From Oscillospiraceae bacterium (lineage in GTDB: Bacteria > Bacillota > Clostridia > Oscillospirales > Acutalibacteraceae): a stretch of DNA of 64,000 nucleotides. The translations under genes were made by a program, and so were the position numbers. The notes under the pieces are model-generated. The model was given only the letters and a program-made list of their open reading frames with translations, made no database searches and had not been told where the DNA came from. Shown here piece after piece: positions 1 to 10,479 of this stretch (positions are counted from its first letter, which is position 1; every line of letters starts with the position of its first letter). The stretch lies in NCBI GenBank assembly GCA_015066385.1, contig SVOJ01000011.1:1-64000 (forward strand). The letters run 5' to 3'.

Positions 1-246
1 GCCGACGGCACACGGTATGAAATTGTCGTGCTTGGCGATATTGACGGCGACGGCGCGATCAGTGCCGGCGATGCCAGAAGCGCCCTGCGCAACTCGGTCA
101 GCCTCGATGTACTTGCAGGAGTATACCTGAAAGCCGCCAAAGTCAACGGAGAAGGGCCGGTGAACGCGGGCGATGCCAGAAGCATTCTCCGTGCTTCGGT
201 CGGTCTGGATAACCCCGACGAATGGTACGAAAAAGCCGCCCGCTGA
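1..246 (+). CDS. C-terminal fragment of a dockerin type I-containing protein (5' end outside window)
   Basis: Frame 1 is open from base 1 (ADGTRYEIVVLGDIDGDGAISAGDARSALRNSV...AKVNGEGPVNAGDARSILRASVGLD). Two F-hand-like dockerin repeats; the second loop is degenerate. Confidence 0.8.
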   Translation, partial: ADGTRYEIVVLGDIDGDGAISAGDARSALRNSVSLDVLAGVYLKAAKVNGEGPVNAGDARSILRASVGLDNPDEWYEKAAR

Positions 247-270
247 AAATTATATTTTTTGTGTAATTGA

Positions 271-317
271 AATCAGCAACCCGATCTTCCGAAAAGAAGG
301 TCGGGTTGCTTGATTTT
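271..317 (+). terminator. Rho-independent terminator after dockerin CDS
   Basis: Inverted repeat AATCAGCAACCCGATCTTC / GAAGGTCGGGTTGCTTGATT followed by TTT. Confidence 0.65.
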
Positions 318-389
318 GCCATTTGTCTTCTTGCATTTTTGTTTTTTATTTGTTACAATATAATCGGAATATTTTGTGCGGAGTGCGGC

Positions 390-2414
390 ATGGAAAAAGA
401 CGTTCACATTCAGTATTTAAAAGGAGTCGGGCCGGCAAGAGCCAAGTTGTTCAGTAAACTCGGCATTGCAACGGTCGGGGATTTGTTGCGCTTTTTTCCG
501 CGCACCTACGAAAACTGGAAAGACACCGTTTCCATCCTTGAAGCCGCACCCGATACACAGGTCTGCATCAAAGCCATTGTCGCCCAACCGCCCGAAGAGG
601 TGCGCACCGCAGGCGGAAAAATCTTAACCAAAACCACCGCCACGGACGGCACATGGGTCATGACCCTCACATTTTTCAATAACCGCTATGTCAAAAATCA
701 ACTCGAAGAGGGGCAGGAATACCTTTTCTTCGGAAAAATACAGGACAGTATTTACGGCGGTCGCGAAATGCTCTCTCCCCGCTTTGTCAAAGCCGAGGGC
801 GGTACGGGTTTGCATCCCATCTATCATCAGACCCAATCGCTCAATGCAAAGGCCATTGCAAAATGTGTCCGTACGGCACTGGACACATATCCTGCTCTGT
901 TGCAGGAGACCCTGCCCGAATCTTTAATAAAACAATACCGCCTTTTGGGACTGCGTGAAGCGGTGGAAAAAATCCATTTCCCGCAATCCGAAGAGGACAT
1001 TCATGCCGCAAGACGGCGGCTGATTTATGAAGAACTGCTTGTGTTGCAGTTGGGACTGTTGCAGATCCGTTCCGATAAGAATGAATCCCGCGCACCTGCC
1101 ATGCAGACGGATTTTACGAAAGATTTTTATTCCCTTTTGCCGTTCACACCGACCAATGCACAAAAAAATGCCGTCAGCGAATGTGTGGCGGATATGCAGA
1201 AAAGTAACCCCATGAACCGCCTTCTGCAGGGCGATGTGGGGGCCGGTAAAACGGCGGTGGCGGCGGCATTGGTTTATACTGCGGTACAAAACGGTTTTCA
1301 GGCGGCTGTGATGGCACCCACCGAAGTGCTTGCCGAACAGCATGCAAAAACGTTTTCAAATTTCTTCAAAGATACCCCCATCCGTTGTGCTTTGCTGACG
1401 GGTACCCTCACTGCGGCACAGAAAAGAAACCTCAAAAATGCATTGAAAGCAGGGGAGATCGACCTGCTCATCGGCACCCATGCCATTTTGCAAAGCGATG
1501 TGGAATTCAAGAATTTAGGACTTGTTGTCACTGACGAACAGCATCGTTTCGGTGTGGAGCAACGTGCCGCACTGCGTGCAAAAGGTGTTGCACCGCATAC
1601 GCTCGTCATGTCTGCAACGCCCATTCCGCGTACTGTTGCACTTGTTATTTACGGTGATCTTGATATCAGTGTTCTGGACGAGCTTCCCAAAGGCAGAAAA
1701 CCCATTCTGACCTATGCCGTGGATACCTCTTACCGCAAACGTCTGTACACGTTTATCAAAAAACACATTGCTGACGGGGGGCAGGGCTACATCGTTTGTC
1801 CTCTTGTGGAAGAAGGAGAAACCGATCGTGTGTCGGCACAGGCTTTATATGAAAAACTTGCCGCCGACGAGTTCAAGGACTACCGTGTGGGACTTCTGCA
1901 CGGAAAAATAAAACCAAAAGAAAAAGAAGACATCATGCGCCGTTTTGCAAGCGGTGAAATACAGCTTCTCATCTGCACCGTGGTGGTGGAAGTCGGCATC
2001 GACGTACCCAACGCTTCGGTCATGCTCATTGAAAACGCGGAATGCTTCGGTCTTTCGCAGTTGCATCAGTTGCGCGGCCGAATCGGGCGCGGACAGCGGC
2101 AATCCCATTGTGTGCTGGTGTCCGATGCAAAAAACGAAGTGTCACAACGCCGTTTTCAGATCCTTTGCGACACCAACGATGGATTTTGCATTGCAGATGA
2201 AGACCTGCAACTGCGCGGACCGGGTGATTTCTTCGGCGCACGGCAACACGGGCTTCCGAGTCTGAAAATTGCCGACCTTGCCACCGACAGCCGCATTCTG
2301 CACACCGCACAAAGCGATGCAAGACGCATTCTGCTGGAAGACCCGACCCTCTCAAAAGAAGAAAACCAAGGTTTGCAAACCGCCGTCGGTGCTTTGTTTG
2401 CCGATATATCATAA
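390..2414 (+). CDS. recG: ATP-dependent DNA helicase RecG
   Basis: LLQGDVGAGKTAVAAAL, DEQHRFGVEQR, SATPIPRT, QLRGRIGRG motifs; N-terminal YLKGVGPARAKLFSKLGI wedge. Internal ATG at 390 preferred over the track start at 267. Confidence 0.95.
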   Translation: MEKDVHIQYLKGVGPARAKLFSKLGIATVGDLLRFFPRTYENWKDTVSILEAAPDTQVCIKAIVAQPPEEVRTAGGKILTKTTATDGTWVMTLTFFNNRYVKNQLEEGQEYLFFGKIQDSIYGGREMLSPRFVKAEGGTGLHPIYHQTQSLNAKAIAKCVRTALDTYPALLQETLPESLIKQYRLLGLREAVEKIHFPQSEEDIHAARRRLIYEELLVLQLGLLQIRSDKNESRAPAMQTDFTKDFYSLLPFTPTNAQKNAVSECVADMQKSNPMNRLLQGDVGAGKTAVAAALVYTAVQNGFQAAVMAPTEVLAEQHAKTFSNFFKDTPIRCALLTGTLTAAQKRNLKNALKAGEIDLLIGTHAILQSDVEFKNLGLVVTDEQHRFGVEQRAALRAKGVAPHTLVMSATPIPRTVALVIYGDLDISVLDELPKGRKPILTYAVDTSYRKRLYTFIKKHIADGGQGYIVCPLVEEGETDRVSAQALYEKLAADEFKDYRVGLLHGKIKPKEKEDIMRRFASGEIQLLICTVVVEVGIDVPNASVMLIENAECFGLSQLHQLRGRIGRGQRQSHCVLVSDAKNEVSQRRFQILCDTNDGFCIADEDLQLRGPGDFFGARQHGLPSLKIADLATDSRILHTAQSDARRILLEDPTLSKEENQGLQTAVGALFADIS

Positions 2415-2431
2415 CAAAAAAGGAGTCTATT

Positions 2432-2887
2432 ATGGAAAAAATCGCAAGTTTTCAGGTTGACCATACCGTTTTACAGAAGGGCATGTACATTTCCCGCGTG
2501 GACGGCGATGTTGTGACCTATGACATCCGCACCCGCAAACCCAATGTTGAACAAGTCATGGACAATGCTTCCATTCATACCGTGGAACATCTTTTTGCCA
2601 CTTTTGTGCGCAATTCCGAGCACAAGGACAATGTTATTTATTTCGGTCCCATGGGTTGCAGAACGGGTTTTTATTTTCTTGTCCGCGATGCCGTTTCGCA
2701 TGCACAAGCCATTAAACTGACGCAGGATGCCTTTGCTTTTATTGCTTCTTATGAGGGGGAAATTCCCGGTGTGAGTGCCGTCGAATGCGGCAACTACCGT
2801 GACCATTCGCTCACGGGGGCATTGGAAGAAGCAAAGAATTTTCTGCCGTTTATTGCGGATTGGACGGTTGAAAAACTGAATTATTGA
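2432..2887 (+). CDS. luxS: S-ribosylhomocysteine lyase LuxS
   Basis: HTVEHLFATFVRN, GPMGCRTGFYF and ECGNYRDH motifs; ~151 aa. Confidence 0.97.
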   Translation: MEKIASFQVDHTVLQKGMYISRVDGDVVTYDIRTRKPNVEQVMDNASIHTVEHLFATFVRNSEHKDNVIYFGPMGCRTGFYFLVRDAVSHAQAIKLTQDAFAFIASYEGEIPGVSAVECGNYRDHSLTGALEEAKNFLPFIADWTVEKLNY

Positions 2888-3080
2888 GCAAATTAACCAA
2901 TAATGATATAAGAAATTCTACATATTTTTTTCATGCGTTTCATTTTTTTTCAGCAAAAGCACTTTTCTTTTCGATTATAAAATGATATAATAAATAAAGT
3001 GTGTCGGCTCATATTGAGCTTTGTTCTGAGTTTTACTTACTCTTTTTGAATATATGGATGAAAAAAAAGGAGAAACCGCT

Positions 3081-4379
3081 GTGGAAAAGTATATTGTTCA
3101 CGGTGGCAACAAACTGACCGGTAAAATCGAAGTCAGCGGAGCAAAAAATGCGGCTGTTGCAATTCTTCCCGCAACCATTCTTGCAAGCGGCATTTATAAC
3201 ATTGAAAATGTACCGCAGATCAGCGATATTTTTGCATTGACCAACATTTTGCAGACCCTCGGTGCCGAGTGTGTCTGGTTGGATCAGTCCACCCTGCAGA
3301 TCGATACGACTCATGTTGTAAGCCGTACCTTGCCCGCGTCCTTGTCAAAATGCCTTCGTGCATCTTATTATTTTGTCGGTTCCCTGTTGGGACGTTTCAA
3401 TTACGCAAAAGTTGCTACACCCGGTGGCTGTCAGTTCGGTGCAACCCGCCCGATTGATATGCACATCAAAGGATTTGAAGCACTCGGCGCAAAAATACCG
3501 CCTGCTGATGAAGAAGCGGATGATGAAATTATCATTGCAAAAGCGGACAACCTTTTGGGTGCTTATATTTATCTTGATAAAGTTTCGGTCGGTGCTACCA
3601 TCAACATCATGTTGGCGGCAGTCAGAGCCAGAGGTCGTACTGTTATTGAAAATGCCGCAAGAGAACCGCACGTGGTCGATCTTGCAGTTTTTCTGAACAA
3701 AATGGGTGCACATATCAACGGTGCGGGCACAAACACCATCAAAATTGAAGGTTGTCCCGATCTGCATGCGACCGACTATTCTATCATTCCCGATCAGATT
3801 GAAGCCGGTACTTATATGGTTGCCGCCGCCGCAACAAGAGGGGAACTGACGGTTTGTAATGTCATTCCGAAACATCTTGAATCCATTGCCGCAAAACTGC
3901 GCGAATGCGGTGTTTCGGTGCAGGAAAACGATGACGATTCTATTACTGTCAGCGCAAGCGGTCCGCTCAGACCCTGCCATGTCAAGACCCAGCCTCATCC
4001 CGGTTTTCCGACTGATATGCAGTCACAGTTCGGTGCCTTTCTTTGCACCTGCGCGGGTACATCCACCATCACCGAAAGTGTGTGGGATGACCGTTTCAGT
4101 TACACAAAGCAGTTGGCAAAAATGGGCGCAAAAATAGACGTCACGGGCAAAATCGCCTCTTTTGAAAGCGCAACGCTGAAAGGCGCAGAGGTTGTTTGCA
4201 ATGACCTTCGTGCAGGTGCGGCAATGATTATTGCCGGTCTTTGTGCAGAAGGTGAAACCGTGATCGGTGAAATCCGCCATGTCGAGCGCGGATATGAAAA
4301 TATTGTCGGCAAACTGCAGGCCTGCGGTGCGGATATCCGTAAGGAAAGTTTTCCCGATGAAGTCGGAACCGAAAACTGA
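3081..4379 (+). CDS. murA: UDP-N-acetylglucosamine 1-carboxyvinyltransferase MurA
   Basis: GGNKLTGKIEVSGAKNAAVAILPA, GGCQFGATRPIDMHIKGFEALGA (catalytic Cys region), RAGAAMIIAGLCAEGET. GTG start at 3081 with AGGAG upstream. Confidence 0.96.
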   Translation: MEKYIVHGGNKLTGKIEVSGAKNAAVAILPATILASGIYNIENVPQISDIFALTNILQTLGAECVWLDQSTLQIDTTHVVSRTLPASLSKCLRASYYFVGSLLGRFNYAKVATPGGCQFGATRPIDMHIKGFEALGAKIPPADEEADDEIIIAKADNLLGAYIYLDKVSVGATINIMLAAVRARGRTVIENAAREPHVVDLAVFLNKMGAHINGAGTNTIKIEGCPDLHATDYSIIPDQIEAGTYMVAAAATRGELTVCNVIPKHLESIAAKLRECGVSVQENDDDSITVSASGPLRPCHVKTQPHPGFPTDMQSQFGAFLCTCAGTSTITESVWDDRFSYTKQLAKMGAKIDVTGKIASFESATLKGAEVVCNDLRAGAAMIIAGLCAEGETVIGEIRHVERGYENIVGKLQACGADIRKESFPDEVGTEN

Positions 4380-4387
4380 ATAATGTA

Positions 4388-4425
4388 AAAAAAGAGGGAC
4401 TGTTTTCACAGTCCCTTCATTTTTT
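4388..4425. terminator. Bidirectional terminator between convergent murA and secreted esterase
   Basis: GGGACTGT-TTTC-ACAGTCCC hairpin flanked by A-rich and T-rich tracts. Confidence 0.75.
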
Positions 4426-4432
4426 ATGGTTC

Positions 4433-5482
4433 TTAACCGAATATCTTTGCAAGGATGGAGCGGAAAAAGTCGATGATTTTGTTGAAGAATGTAACCAATG
4501 CATTGATCGGGTTGCGTACAACGGAATTTATGTTGCCGCTGTTGGTTGCGGGTGTGCCGTCATAATCACTTGTAAACTGCGACAGCCAGGAAATCATACC
4601 TTCGGGATAAGTGAGTGTCACCGTTTCGTCCAGACCGTTGACGGTGCTCATGTGGGGATAATCACCGTTGTCAACCGAGAACATATCGTATGTAACGCTG
4701 TACCATGCGTGGTGTGCACTTGAGGTTTTCGTGCCGTCGGGATAACAGACTGTTGTGAGTGTGGAGAAACGGCAGTCTGCAGGACGGTTGTTTGTGGAGA
4801 TTATGTTGTTCCATGCGGGGACAACTCCTGCCGCATAGTTGACAAGCGGGTCACCCGTGCCCGAAACAAACCAGTAAGGAATATCAGCCACAAGCTTTGC
4901 CTTGTCTTTATTGAGAGTTCCTGCGGGGCAAATCGGGAATGCGGCCGCAAACAGTTCGGGGTAAGCATAGGTCATGTTCAGGGTCATTTTACCGCCCATG
5001 GAAAAACCGCCGATGTAAATGCGGGTCAGGTCAATGTTGTCGGCATTTTTTGCAATGAAGTCATCAATTGCGGCACGAAGCGGATAGATGGTGTCATCGC
5101 CCCAGTAGTTGAGTTGTTCTTCGGGAGAGCGTGCGGCAAGGATGAAAGCACCGCCGCTTGCAAAACGGCTCTGGAAGTCTTCACTTGCCCAGAAAGCGAT
5201 GTCGTTTTTGGTGATCTGCTGACCGTCGCTGCCGCCTTCGGTCATGCCGTGCAACCAGATGACAAGCGGGTACTTGTTTTCGTCATTTTCTTTGACGGGG
5301 GAGAAGTAACGGTAGTCGATGGCATAGCCTTCGGTCATGGGGCCGACCCCTTTGGCAAAAGAAGCAACAAGGGACGGTTTGTCCATGCTGTCAACGGGAT
5401 CGTTCTTGTCCCATGCGAATGCGCAGACCGAAAGGGTGAACAGCATAACGAGTACGAGCAGAACAGAGCATAACTTTTTCAT
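4433..5482 (-). CDS. Secreted alpha/beta hydrolase (PHB depolymerase/esterase-like) with amphipathic C-terminal tail
   Basis: Signal peptide MKKLCSVLLVLVMLFTLSVCAFA; GFSMGG nucleophile elbow; YPLVIWLHGMTEGG oxyanion region; C-terminus VTFFNKIIDFFRSILAKIFG. Confidence 0.85.
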   Translation of the reverse strand: MKKLCSVLLVLVMLFTLSVCAFAWDKNDPVDSMDKPSLVASFAKGVGPMTEGYAIDYRYFSPVKENDENKYPLVIWLHGMTEGGSDGQQITKNDIAFWASEDFQSRFASGGAFILAARSPEEQLNYWGDDTIYPLRAAIDDFIAKNADNIDLTRIYIGGFSMGGKMTLNMTYAYPELFAAAFPICPAGTLNKDKAKLVADIPYWFVSGTGDPLVNYAAGVVPAWNNIISTNNRPADCRFSTLTTVCYPDGTKTSSAHHAWYSVTYDMFSVDNGDYPHMSTVNGLDETVTLTYPEGMISWLSQFTSDYDGTPATNSGNINSVVRNPINALVTFFNKIIDFFRSILAKIFG

Positions 5483-5499
5483 TGTATTTCCTCCTGATT

Positions 5500-6003
5500 T
5501 TAATTATTTCCTTTTACTGCATTGTATTTTTCGAGGTTGATCTTTTGCTCGGCAAGCATTTTTTCAACCCACAGTTGCAAGGCTTCCACCGTGATTGAAA
5601 AGCGTTCCAGTTCGTTCTGAATAAAAACAAAATCCTCAATTTCATCATCGTTGATCGCACCGTTGGAGGTGATCTCAATGAGGCGTTCCTGCTTGTTTTT
5701 AATGGAATTCATGCTGGAAAGCATTTCAAGCACCGTCTGCGCAAGGTCTTTCACTTTTACTTCGGGAACATATTTTTTGCCGATGGGACATTCCTTTGCG
5801 CAATAGTGATTGCAAAGAGTCGGATCGCCGTAAATTTTTGACAGCAGAAGAACCTCGCCCGGCAAAATATCATATTTCCCGTTTTCAATTCGTTCAAGCC
5901 GTTCAGGTTGCAAAGGCTCACCGATTGCATCGGCGGCATTGCAGACTTCATCACGGGTCATGTCTTTCTGTTTGCGGATGTCTTTGTAAAATGAATGCGG
6001 CAT
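5500..6003 (-). CDS. Helix-turn-helix (XRE-type) transcriptional regulator
   Basis: N-terminal HTH-like region (KDMTRDEVCNAADAIGEPLQPERLERIENGKYDILPGEVLLLSKIY) with a Cys-containing linker. Confidence 0.7.
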   Translation of the reverse strand: MPHSFYKDIRKQKDMTRDEVCNAADAIGEPLQPERLERIENGKYDILPGEVLLLSKIYGDPTLCNHYCAKECPIGKKYVPEVKVKDLAQTVLEMLSSMNSIKNKQERLIEITSNGAINDDEIEDFVFIQNELERFSITVEALQLWVEKMLAEQKINLEKYNAVKGNN

Positions 6004-6108
6004 TTTCGGACTCCAATGCTGAAATTAAATTCTTTTAACAAATTATAGCACAACGGAATAAAAAAAGAAAGATACTTGTGTACAATTTTTAAATATTTTT
6101 TTTCATAC

Positions 6109-6137
6109 TTAACAAACACATTTTTTTATGCTATAAT
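6109..6137 (+). promoter_or_regulatory. Sigma-A type promoter for rmuC
   Basis: TTAACA - 17 nt - TATAAT, ~30 nt upstream of the ATG. Confidence 0.65.
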
Positions 6138-6166
6138 AACAACAATTATTATTTCCGGAGAATGTT

Positions 6167-7465
6167 ATGACAGATATATTGCTTATTATCCTGCTTGTTC
6201 TTTGCCTTGTTGTTGCAGGACTTCTTGTTGCGGTTTTACTGAAGATGAAAAATGCACAAACTGCTGACCCCACAGACCGCATTGTCGGTGCCGTGCGTGC
6301 GGATATTGTGCAATTTCGCAGTGAAGTGAATGAGCGCGAAGCTGTCACCCGCCGCGAAACAGGTGCTGCGTTGTCGGATATGAGTGCAAAAGTGCAGGCG
6401 GTCACGGAAAAAAATTACGAATTTCAGATGCGTTTTCAGCAACTGCTCAATGAAGGTCTTGGAGCAGTGCGTGAAAAGCAGATCGAAACCGCCGAAAAGC
6501 AGAGTACTGTTGTGTCCGAAGCCATCGGCAGAATGCAACAGTCCAACGAAAAGAAATTAGACGAAATGCGCGCCACGGTGGACGAAAAACTCAATGCAAC
6601 TCTCACCGCCCGTCTGGACACTTCCTTTCAGACCGTTTCCAAACAACTTGAAAATGTGTATAAGTCTTTGGGTGAAATGAAGGAACTGTCCGTTGGAGTA
6701 ACGGACAATGTCACAGCCCTCAACCGCGTGCTCACCAACGTCAAAGCAAGAGGAACATGGGCGGAAGTGCAGTTGGAGGCCATTCTTGATCAGACCATTC
6801 CCGGACGCTATGTCAAAAACTATGCTCCCAATGACACCGCCGAACGTGTTGAATTTGCCGTCTGCCTGCCCGCGGGCGAAGACAAAAAACAGACCGTGTA
6901 TCTGCCCGTGGACTCCAAATTCCCCATGGAAGACTATGTGCGTCTGTGTGATGCCGCAGACCGTGCCGATGCCGTGGCACTTGCCGCCGCAAGAAAAGCA
7001 CTTGAAGACAGAGTCCTGAGTGAAGCAAAAACCGTCAAAAAATACATCCATGTACCGCAGACTACCCCTTATGCCGTTTTGTATCTCGCAACGGAAGGCT
7101 TGTATGCCGAAATTGCCGCCTCCAAATCGGGACTTACGGAACGAATCCAAAGTGAATACGGGGTTATGATTGCAGGTCCGTCCACGGTGACGGCATTGCT
7201 CAATTCGTTTGCCATGGGATTCCGCACCGTTGCCATCAACGAAAAGGCGAATGAAATCCGTCTGCTTCTTGCCGCTGTCAAGAGTCAGTATGAAAACTTT
7301 TCCGTGCTTCTTGAAAAAGCAAAGAAAAAGGTCGACGAAGCCGGCACCACACTTGAAAACGCTCAGAAGCGCAATTCGCTCATTTTCAAAAAACTCAAAA
7401 GTGTGGAAGAACTCGAAGCAGAGCAATCCGATTCTTTATTACAGTTGCCGATAAATGAGGAATGA
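6167..7465 (+). CDS. rmuC: DNA recombination protein RmuC
   Basis: N-terminal TM, coiled coil, then GTWAEVQLEAILDQTIPGRYVKNYAPNDTAERVEFAVCLP and VYLPVDSKFPMEDY motifs typical of RmuC. Confidence 0.92.
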   Translation: MTDILLIILLVLCLVVAGLLVAVLLKMKNAQTADPTDRIVGAVRADIVQFRSEVNEREAVTRRETGAALSDMSAKVQAVTEKNYEFQMRFQQLLNEGLGAVREKQIETAEKQSTVVSEAIGRMQQSNEKKLDEMRATVDEKLNATLTARLDTSFQTVSKQLENVYKSLGEMKELSVGVTDNVTALNRVLTNVKARGTWAEVQLEAILDQTIPGRYVKNYAPNDTAERVEFAVCLPAGEDKKQTVYLPVDSKFPMEDYVRLCDAADRADAVALAAARKALEDRVLSEAKTVKKYIHVPQTTPYAVLYLATEGLYAEIAASKSGLTERIQSEYGVMIAGPSTVTALLNSFAMGFRTVAINEKANEIRLLLAAVKSQYENFSVLLEKAKKKVDEAGTTLENAQKRNSLIFKKLKSVEELEAEQSDSLLQLPINEE

Positions 7466-7540
7466 GATAAACCGTAATTTGTTCAGCCCATAATAAATAA
7501 TTTAAAAATAATCAATAATTCTTCGGAAAGGGAGATCAAT

Positions 7541-9988
7541 ATGAAATACAAGGACATTATTTCTACCATGACCCGTGAAGAAAAGGCCGCGCTTTGCTCG
7601 GGCAAAGATTTCTGGCATTTTCAGGCACTGCGCAAGTTCGGTCTGCAGGCAATCAATGTAACCGACGGCCCACACGGATTGCGCAAACAGAAGACGCAAA
7701 AGGAAAGCGGAACCGATATGTTGCAGGGCATCCCCGCGGTTTGTTTCCCCACTGCATCCGCCACTTCCTGCTCATGGGATCCCGCCCTCATCGAACGCAT
7801 GGGCGCGGCGCTCGGTGAAGAATGCAACGCAGAAGGTGTTTCCGTGTTGCTCGGTCCCGGCAACAACATCAAAAGAAACCCGCTTTGCGGCAGAAACTTT
7901 GAATATTTCTCGGAAGACCCCGTTCTGGCAGGTGAAATGGCCGCCGCATGGATCAACGGTGTGCAGTCGCAGGGGGTCGGTGCTTCTCTCAAGCACTTTG
8001 CCGCCAACAATCAGGAAGCACGCCGCATGACGGTCGATTCCGTTGTGGATGAAAGAACGCTTCGTGAAATCTATCTTGCGGGCTTTGAACGCGCCGTCAA
8101 AAAGGCACAGCCCTGGACGGTTATGAACGCCTATAACCGCCTCAACGGCACCTATTGTGCAGAAAACAAATGGCTCTTGACCGATGTGCTTCGCGACGAT
8201 TGGGGGTTCAAGGGTATTGTCATTACCGACTGGGGTGCAGAAAACAACATCGTGGACGGTTTGAATGCAGGCCAAAACATCGAAATGCCTTCGTCGGACG
8301 GTCTTGCCGCCGCAAAAATCGTGGATGGCCTGATCGACGGCACACTCGACGAAGCAGTGCTGGATGCCCGTGTGGATGAAACACTCGATATTCTCTTTAA
8401 AGGGCAGAAAACCAAGCCTGCCGTACCCTACGACAGATCCGCACACCATGCCCTTGCCCGTGAAGTGGCAACCGCATCTATGGTGCTTCTTAAAAACGAA
8501 GACAACATTCTGCCGCTTGCCAAGGATAAAACCGTTGCCGTCATCGGCGAAATGGCAAAATCCCCCCGTTATCAGGGCGCAGGCAGCAGTCTGATCAATC
8601 CCACACAGCTCGACAATGTTTTTGACGAACTGCTCAAGCAGGACATCGGTTTCCTGTATGCACAGGGCTATGACAAGACCACCGACAAGACCGACATGGC
8701 ACTCATCCGCGAAGCCGTTGACACCGCAAAGCGTTGCGAAAACGTGCTTCTGTTCATAGGGCTTACCGACGAATTTGAATCCGAAGGCTTCGACCGCAGT
8801 CATCTTGATATTCCGCAGAGCCACCTCAATCTGCTCACTGCTGTCAGCAAGGCAAATCCCAACACAATTGTTGTGCTTGCAGGCGGTGCTCCCATCCGCA
8901 TGCAGTGGCTTGAAAGCTGTAAGGCAGTGCTTCACACCTTCCTGACCGGTCAGGCGGGTGCAGGTGCGGCTGTGGATCTGCTGTTCGGCAATGCAAATCC
9001 GAGCGGTAAACTCAGCGAAACCTATATTAACCGCCTTGAAGACACACCGTCATTCAATAACTTCCCCGGTTCGCCCGTCACGGTCGAATACAGAGAAGGC
9101 CTTTATGTCGGCTACCGTTATTTTGATAAGGTCGGGAAGGATGTTCTGTTCCCCTTCGGCTACGGTCTGAGCTACACCACATTCGAATATTCGGGACTGA
9201 AAGTTTCCAAAAAGAACATCAAAGATACCGACACTCTCAAGGTCACCTTCAAAATCAAGAACACGGGCGACAGAGCGGGTGCGGAAGTCGCACAGGTCTA
9301 TGTTGCAGACAAGGACAGCACGGTTTACCGTCCCGTCAAGGAACTCAAGGGCTTCACGAAGGTGTATCTTGAAGCAGGCGAAGAAAAGTCTGTTTCTGTC
9401 GAACTCGACAAGCGCGCATTCGCGTTCTGGAATACCGCCATCGGTGACTGGTATGTCGAAAGCGGCGAATTCGATATTCTGGTCGGTGCATCCAGCCGTG
9501 ACATCCGCCTGAATGCAACGGTTAAGGTTACTTCCTCCGACACGCAAGCCGCTATGCCCAATGACAAAGAAAATCTGCCCGCTTATTTCGCAGGCGACAT
9601 TATGAACGTGCCCGACGATCAGTTTGAAAAATTGCTCGGCAGACCGATTCCGAACGCAAAACGTGACCCGAATCAGCCCATTGACATCAATTCCAGCCTT
9701 GAACTTGCCGAAGGCACTCCCGCAGGCAAGGTCATCAATGGCATGATTCGCACTGTCATCAAATCCATTGCAGGCGGTGCTTCCAATGAGGGCATGATGC
9801 TTGCCATGGCAACGCAGATTCCCATTCGTTGCTTCGTTTCCATGAGCATGGGTGTGTTCAGCGAAGAGATGGCACAGGCACTCATTGACATTCTCAACGG
9901 CAAGAGTGCACTCATCGGTGTGGGAAAAATCGTTGCAGGTCTTGCAAAGACCGTCGGCAAAATCGGCACCTTGATCAGTTCCATCTGA
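7541..9988 (+). CDS. Glycoside hydrolase family 3 (beta-glucosidase-like)
   Basis: KHFAANNQE, GIVITDWGA (catalytic Asp), C-terminal Fn3-like domain (FGYGLSYTTFEYSGLKVS...), plus a ~100-aa extra C-terminal region. Confidence 0.92.
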   Translation: MKYKDIISTMTREEKAALCSGKDFWHFQALRKFGLQAINVTDGPHGLRKQKTQKESGTDMLQGIPAVCFPTASATSCSWDPALIERMGAALGEECNAEGVSVLLGPGNNIKRNPLCGRNFEYFSEDPVLAGEMAAAWINGVQSQGVGASLKHFAANNQEARRMTVDSVVDERTLREIYLAGFERAVKKAQPWTVMNAYNRLNGTYCAENKWLLTDVLRDDWGFKGIVITDWGAENNIVDGLNAGQNIEMPSSDGLAAAKIVDGLIDGTLDEAVLDARVDETLDILFKGQKTKPAVPYDRSAHHALAREVATASMVLLKNEDNILPLAKDKTVAVIGEMAKSPRYQGAGSSLINPTQLDNVFDELLKQDIGFLYAQGYDKTTDKTDMALIREAVDTAKRCENVLLFIGLTDEFESEGFDRSHLDIPQSHLNLLTAVSKANPNTIVVLAGGAPIRMQWLESCKAVLHTFLTGQAGAGAAVDLLFGNANPSGKLSETYINRLEDTPSFNNFPGSPVTVEYREGLYVGYRYFDKVGKDVLFPFGYGLSYTTFEYSGLKVSKKNIKDTDTLKVTFKIKNTGDRAGAEVAQVYVADKDSTVYRPVKELKGFTKVYLEAGEEKSVSVELDKRAFAFWNTAIGDWYVESGEFDILVGASSRDIRLNATVKVTSSDTQAAMPNDKENLPAYFAGDIMNVPDDQFEKLLGRPIPNAKRDPNQPIDINSSLELAEGTPAGKVINGMIRTVIKSIAGGASNEGMMLAMATQIPIRCFVSMSMGVFSEEMAQALIDILNGKSALIGVGKIVAGLAKTVGKIGTLISSI

Positions 9989-10059
9989 TCAGGAAGTCAA
10001 CAGAAAGTATATTGCCGGAATGGTGTATACAATTTGATTTATATCACTGTCATGGATGA

Positions 10060-10097
10060 GGCTTTGTTGCATGCAACAAAGCCCTTCTTTTTTTTGC
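10060..10097 (+). terminator. Rho-independent terminator after GH3
   Basis: GGCTTTGTTGC-ATGC-AACAAAGCC perfect palindrome followed by CTTCTTTTTTTT. Confidence 0.75.
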
Positions 10098-10479
10098 AAA
10101 AATATACATACCGGTGTTCATATTTTGCTGAAAATACAGTATGCGATTGTTCATATACACTTTTTGTTTGTTTTGTTTGTTTTGTAACAAAGTTTTTTTT
10201 TCATATACAGAGCAGATTTTATCAATTTTTTTCAATGAATTGGTATACAAATTTACATTAACATGATTATTGGCGGTCTGTTTGATTTTTTCGTACATTT
10301 TTGGCTGTGCAAATCAACATATTGTTGCAACATTGTTCTATTTCGTTAACAGTTTGATAAAATTTATGCAAATAAATTGCAATTTTTGTCAAGATGTTAT
10401 ATAATATAACCCAGTGATATAAAATGCTTTTTGCAGTTATACCATTTTTCCTCATAAATATGCAAAAGGGTGAATAATT

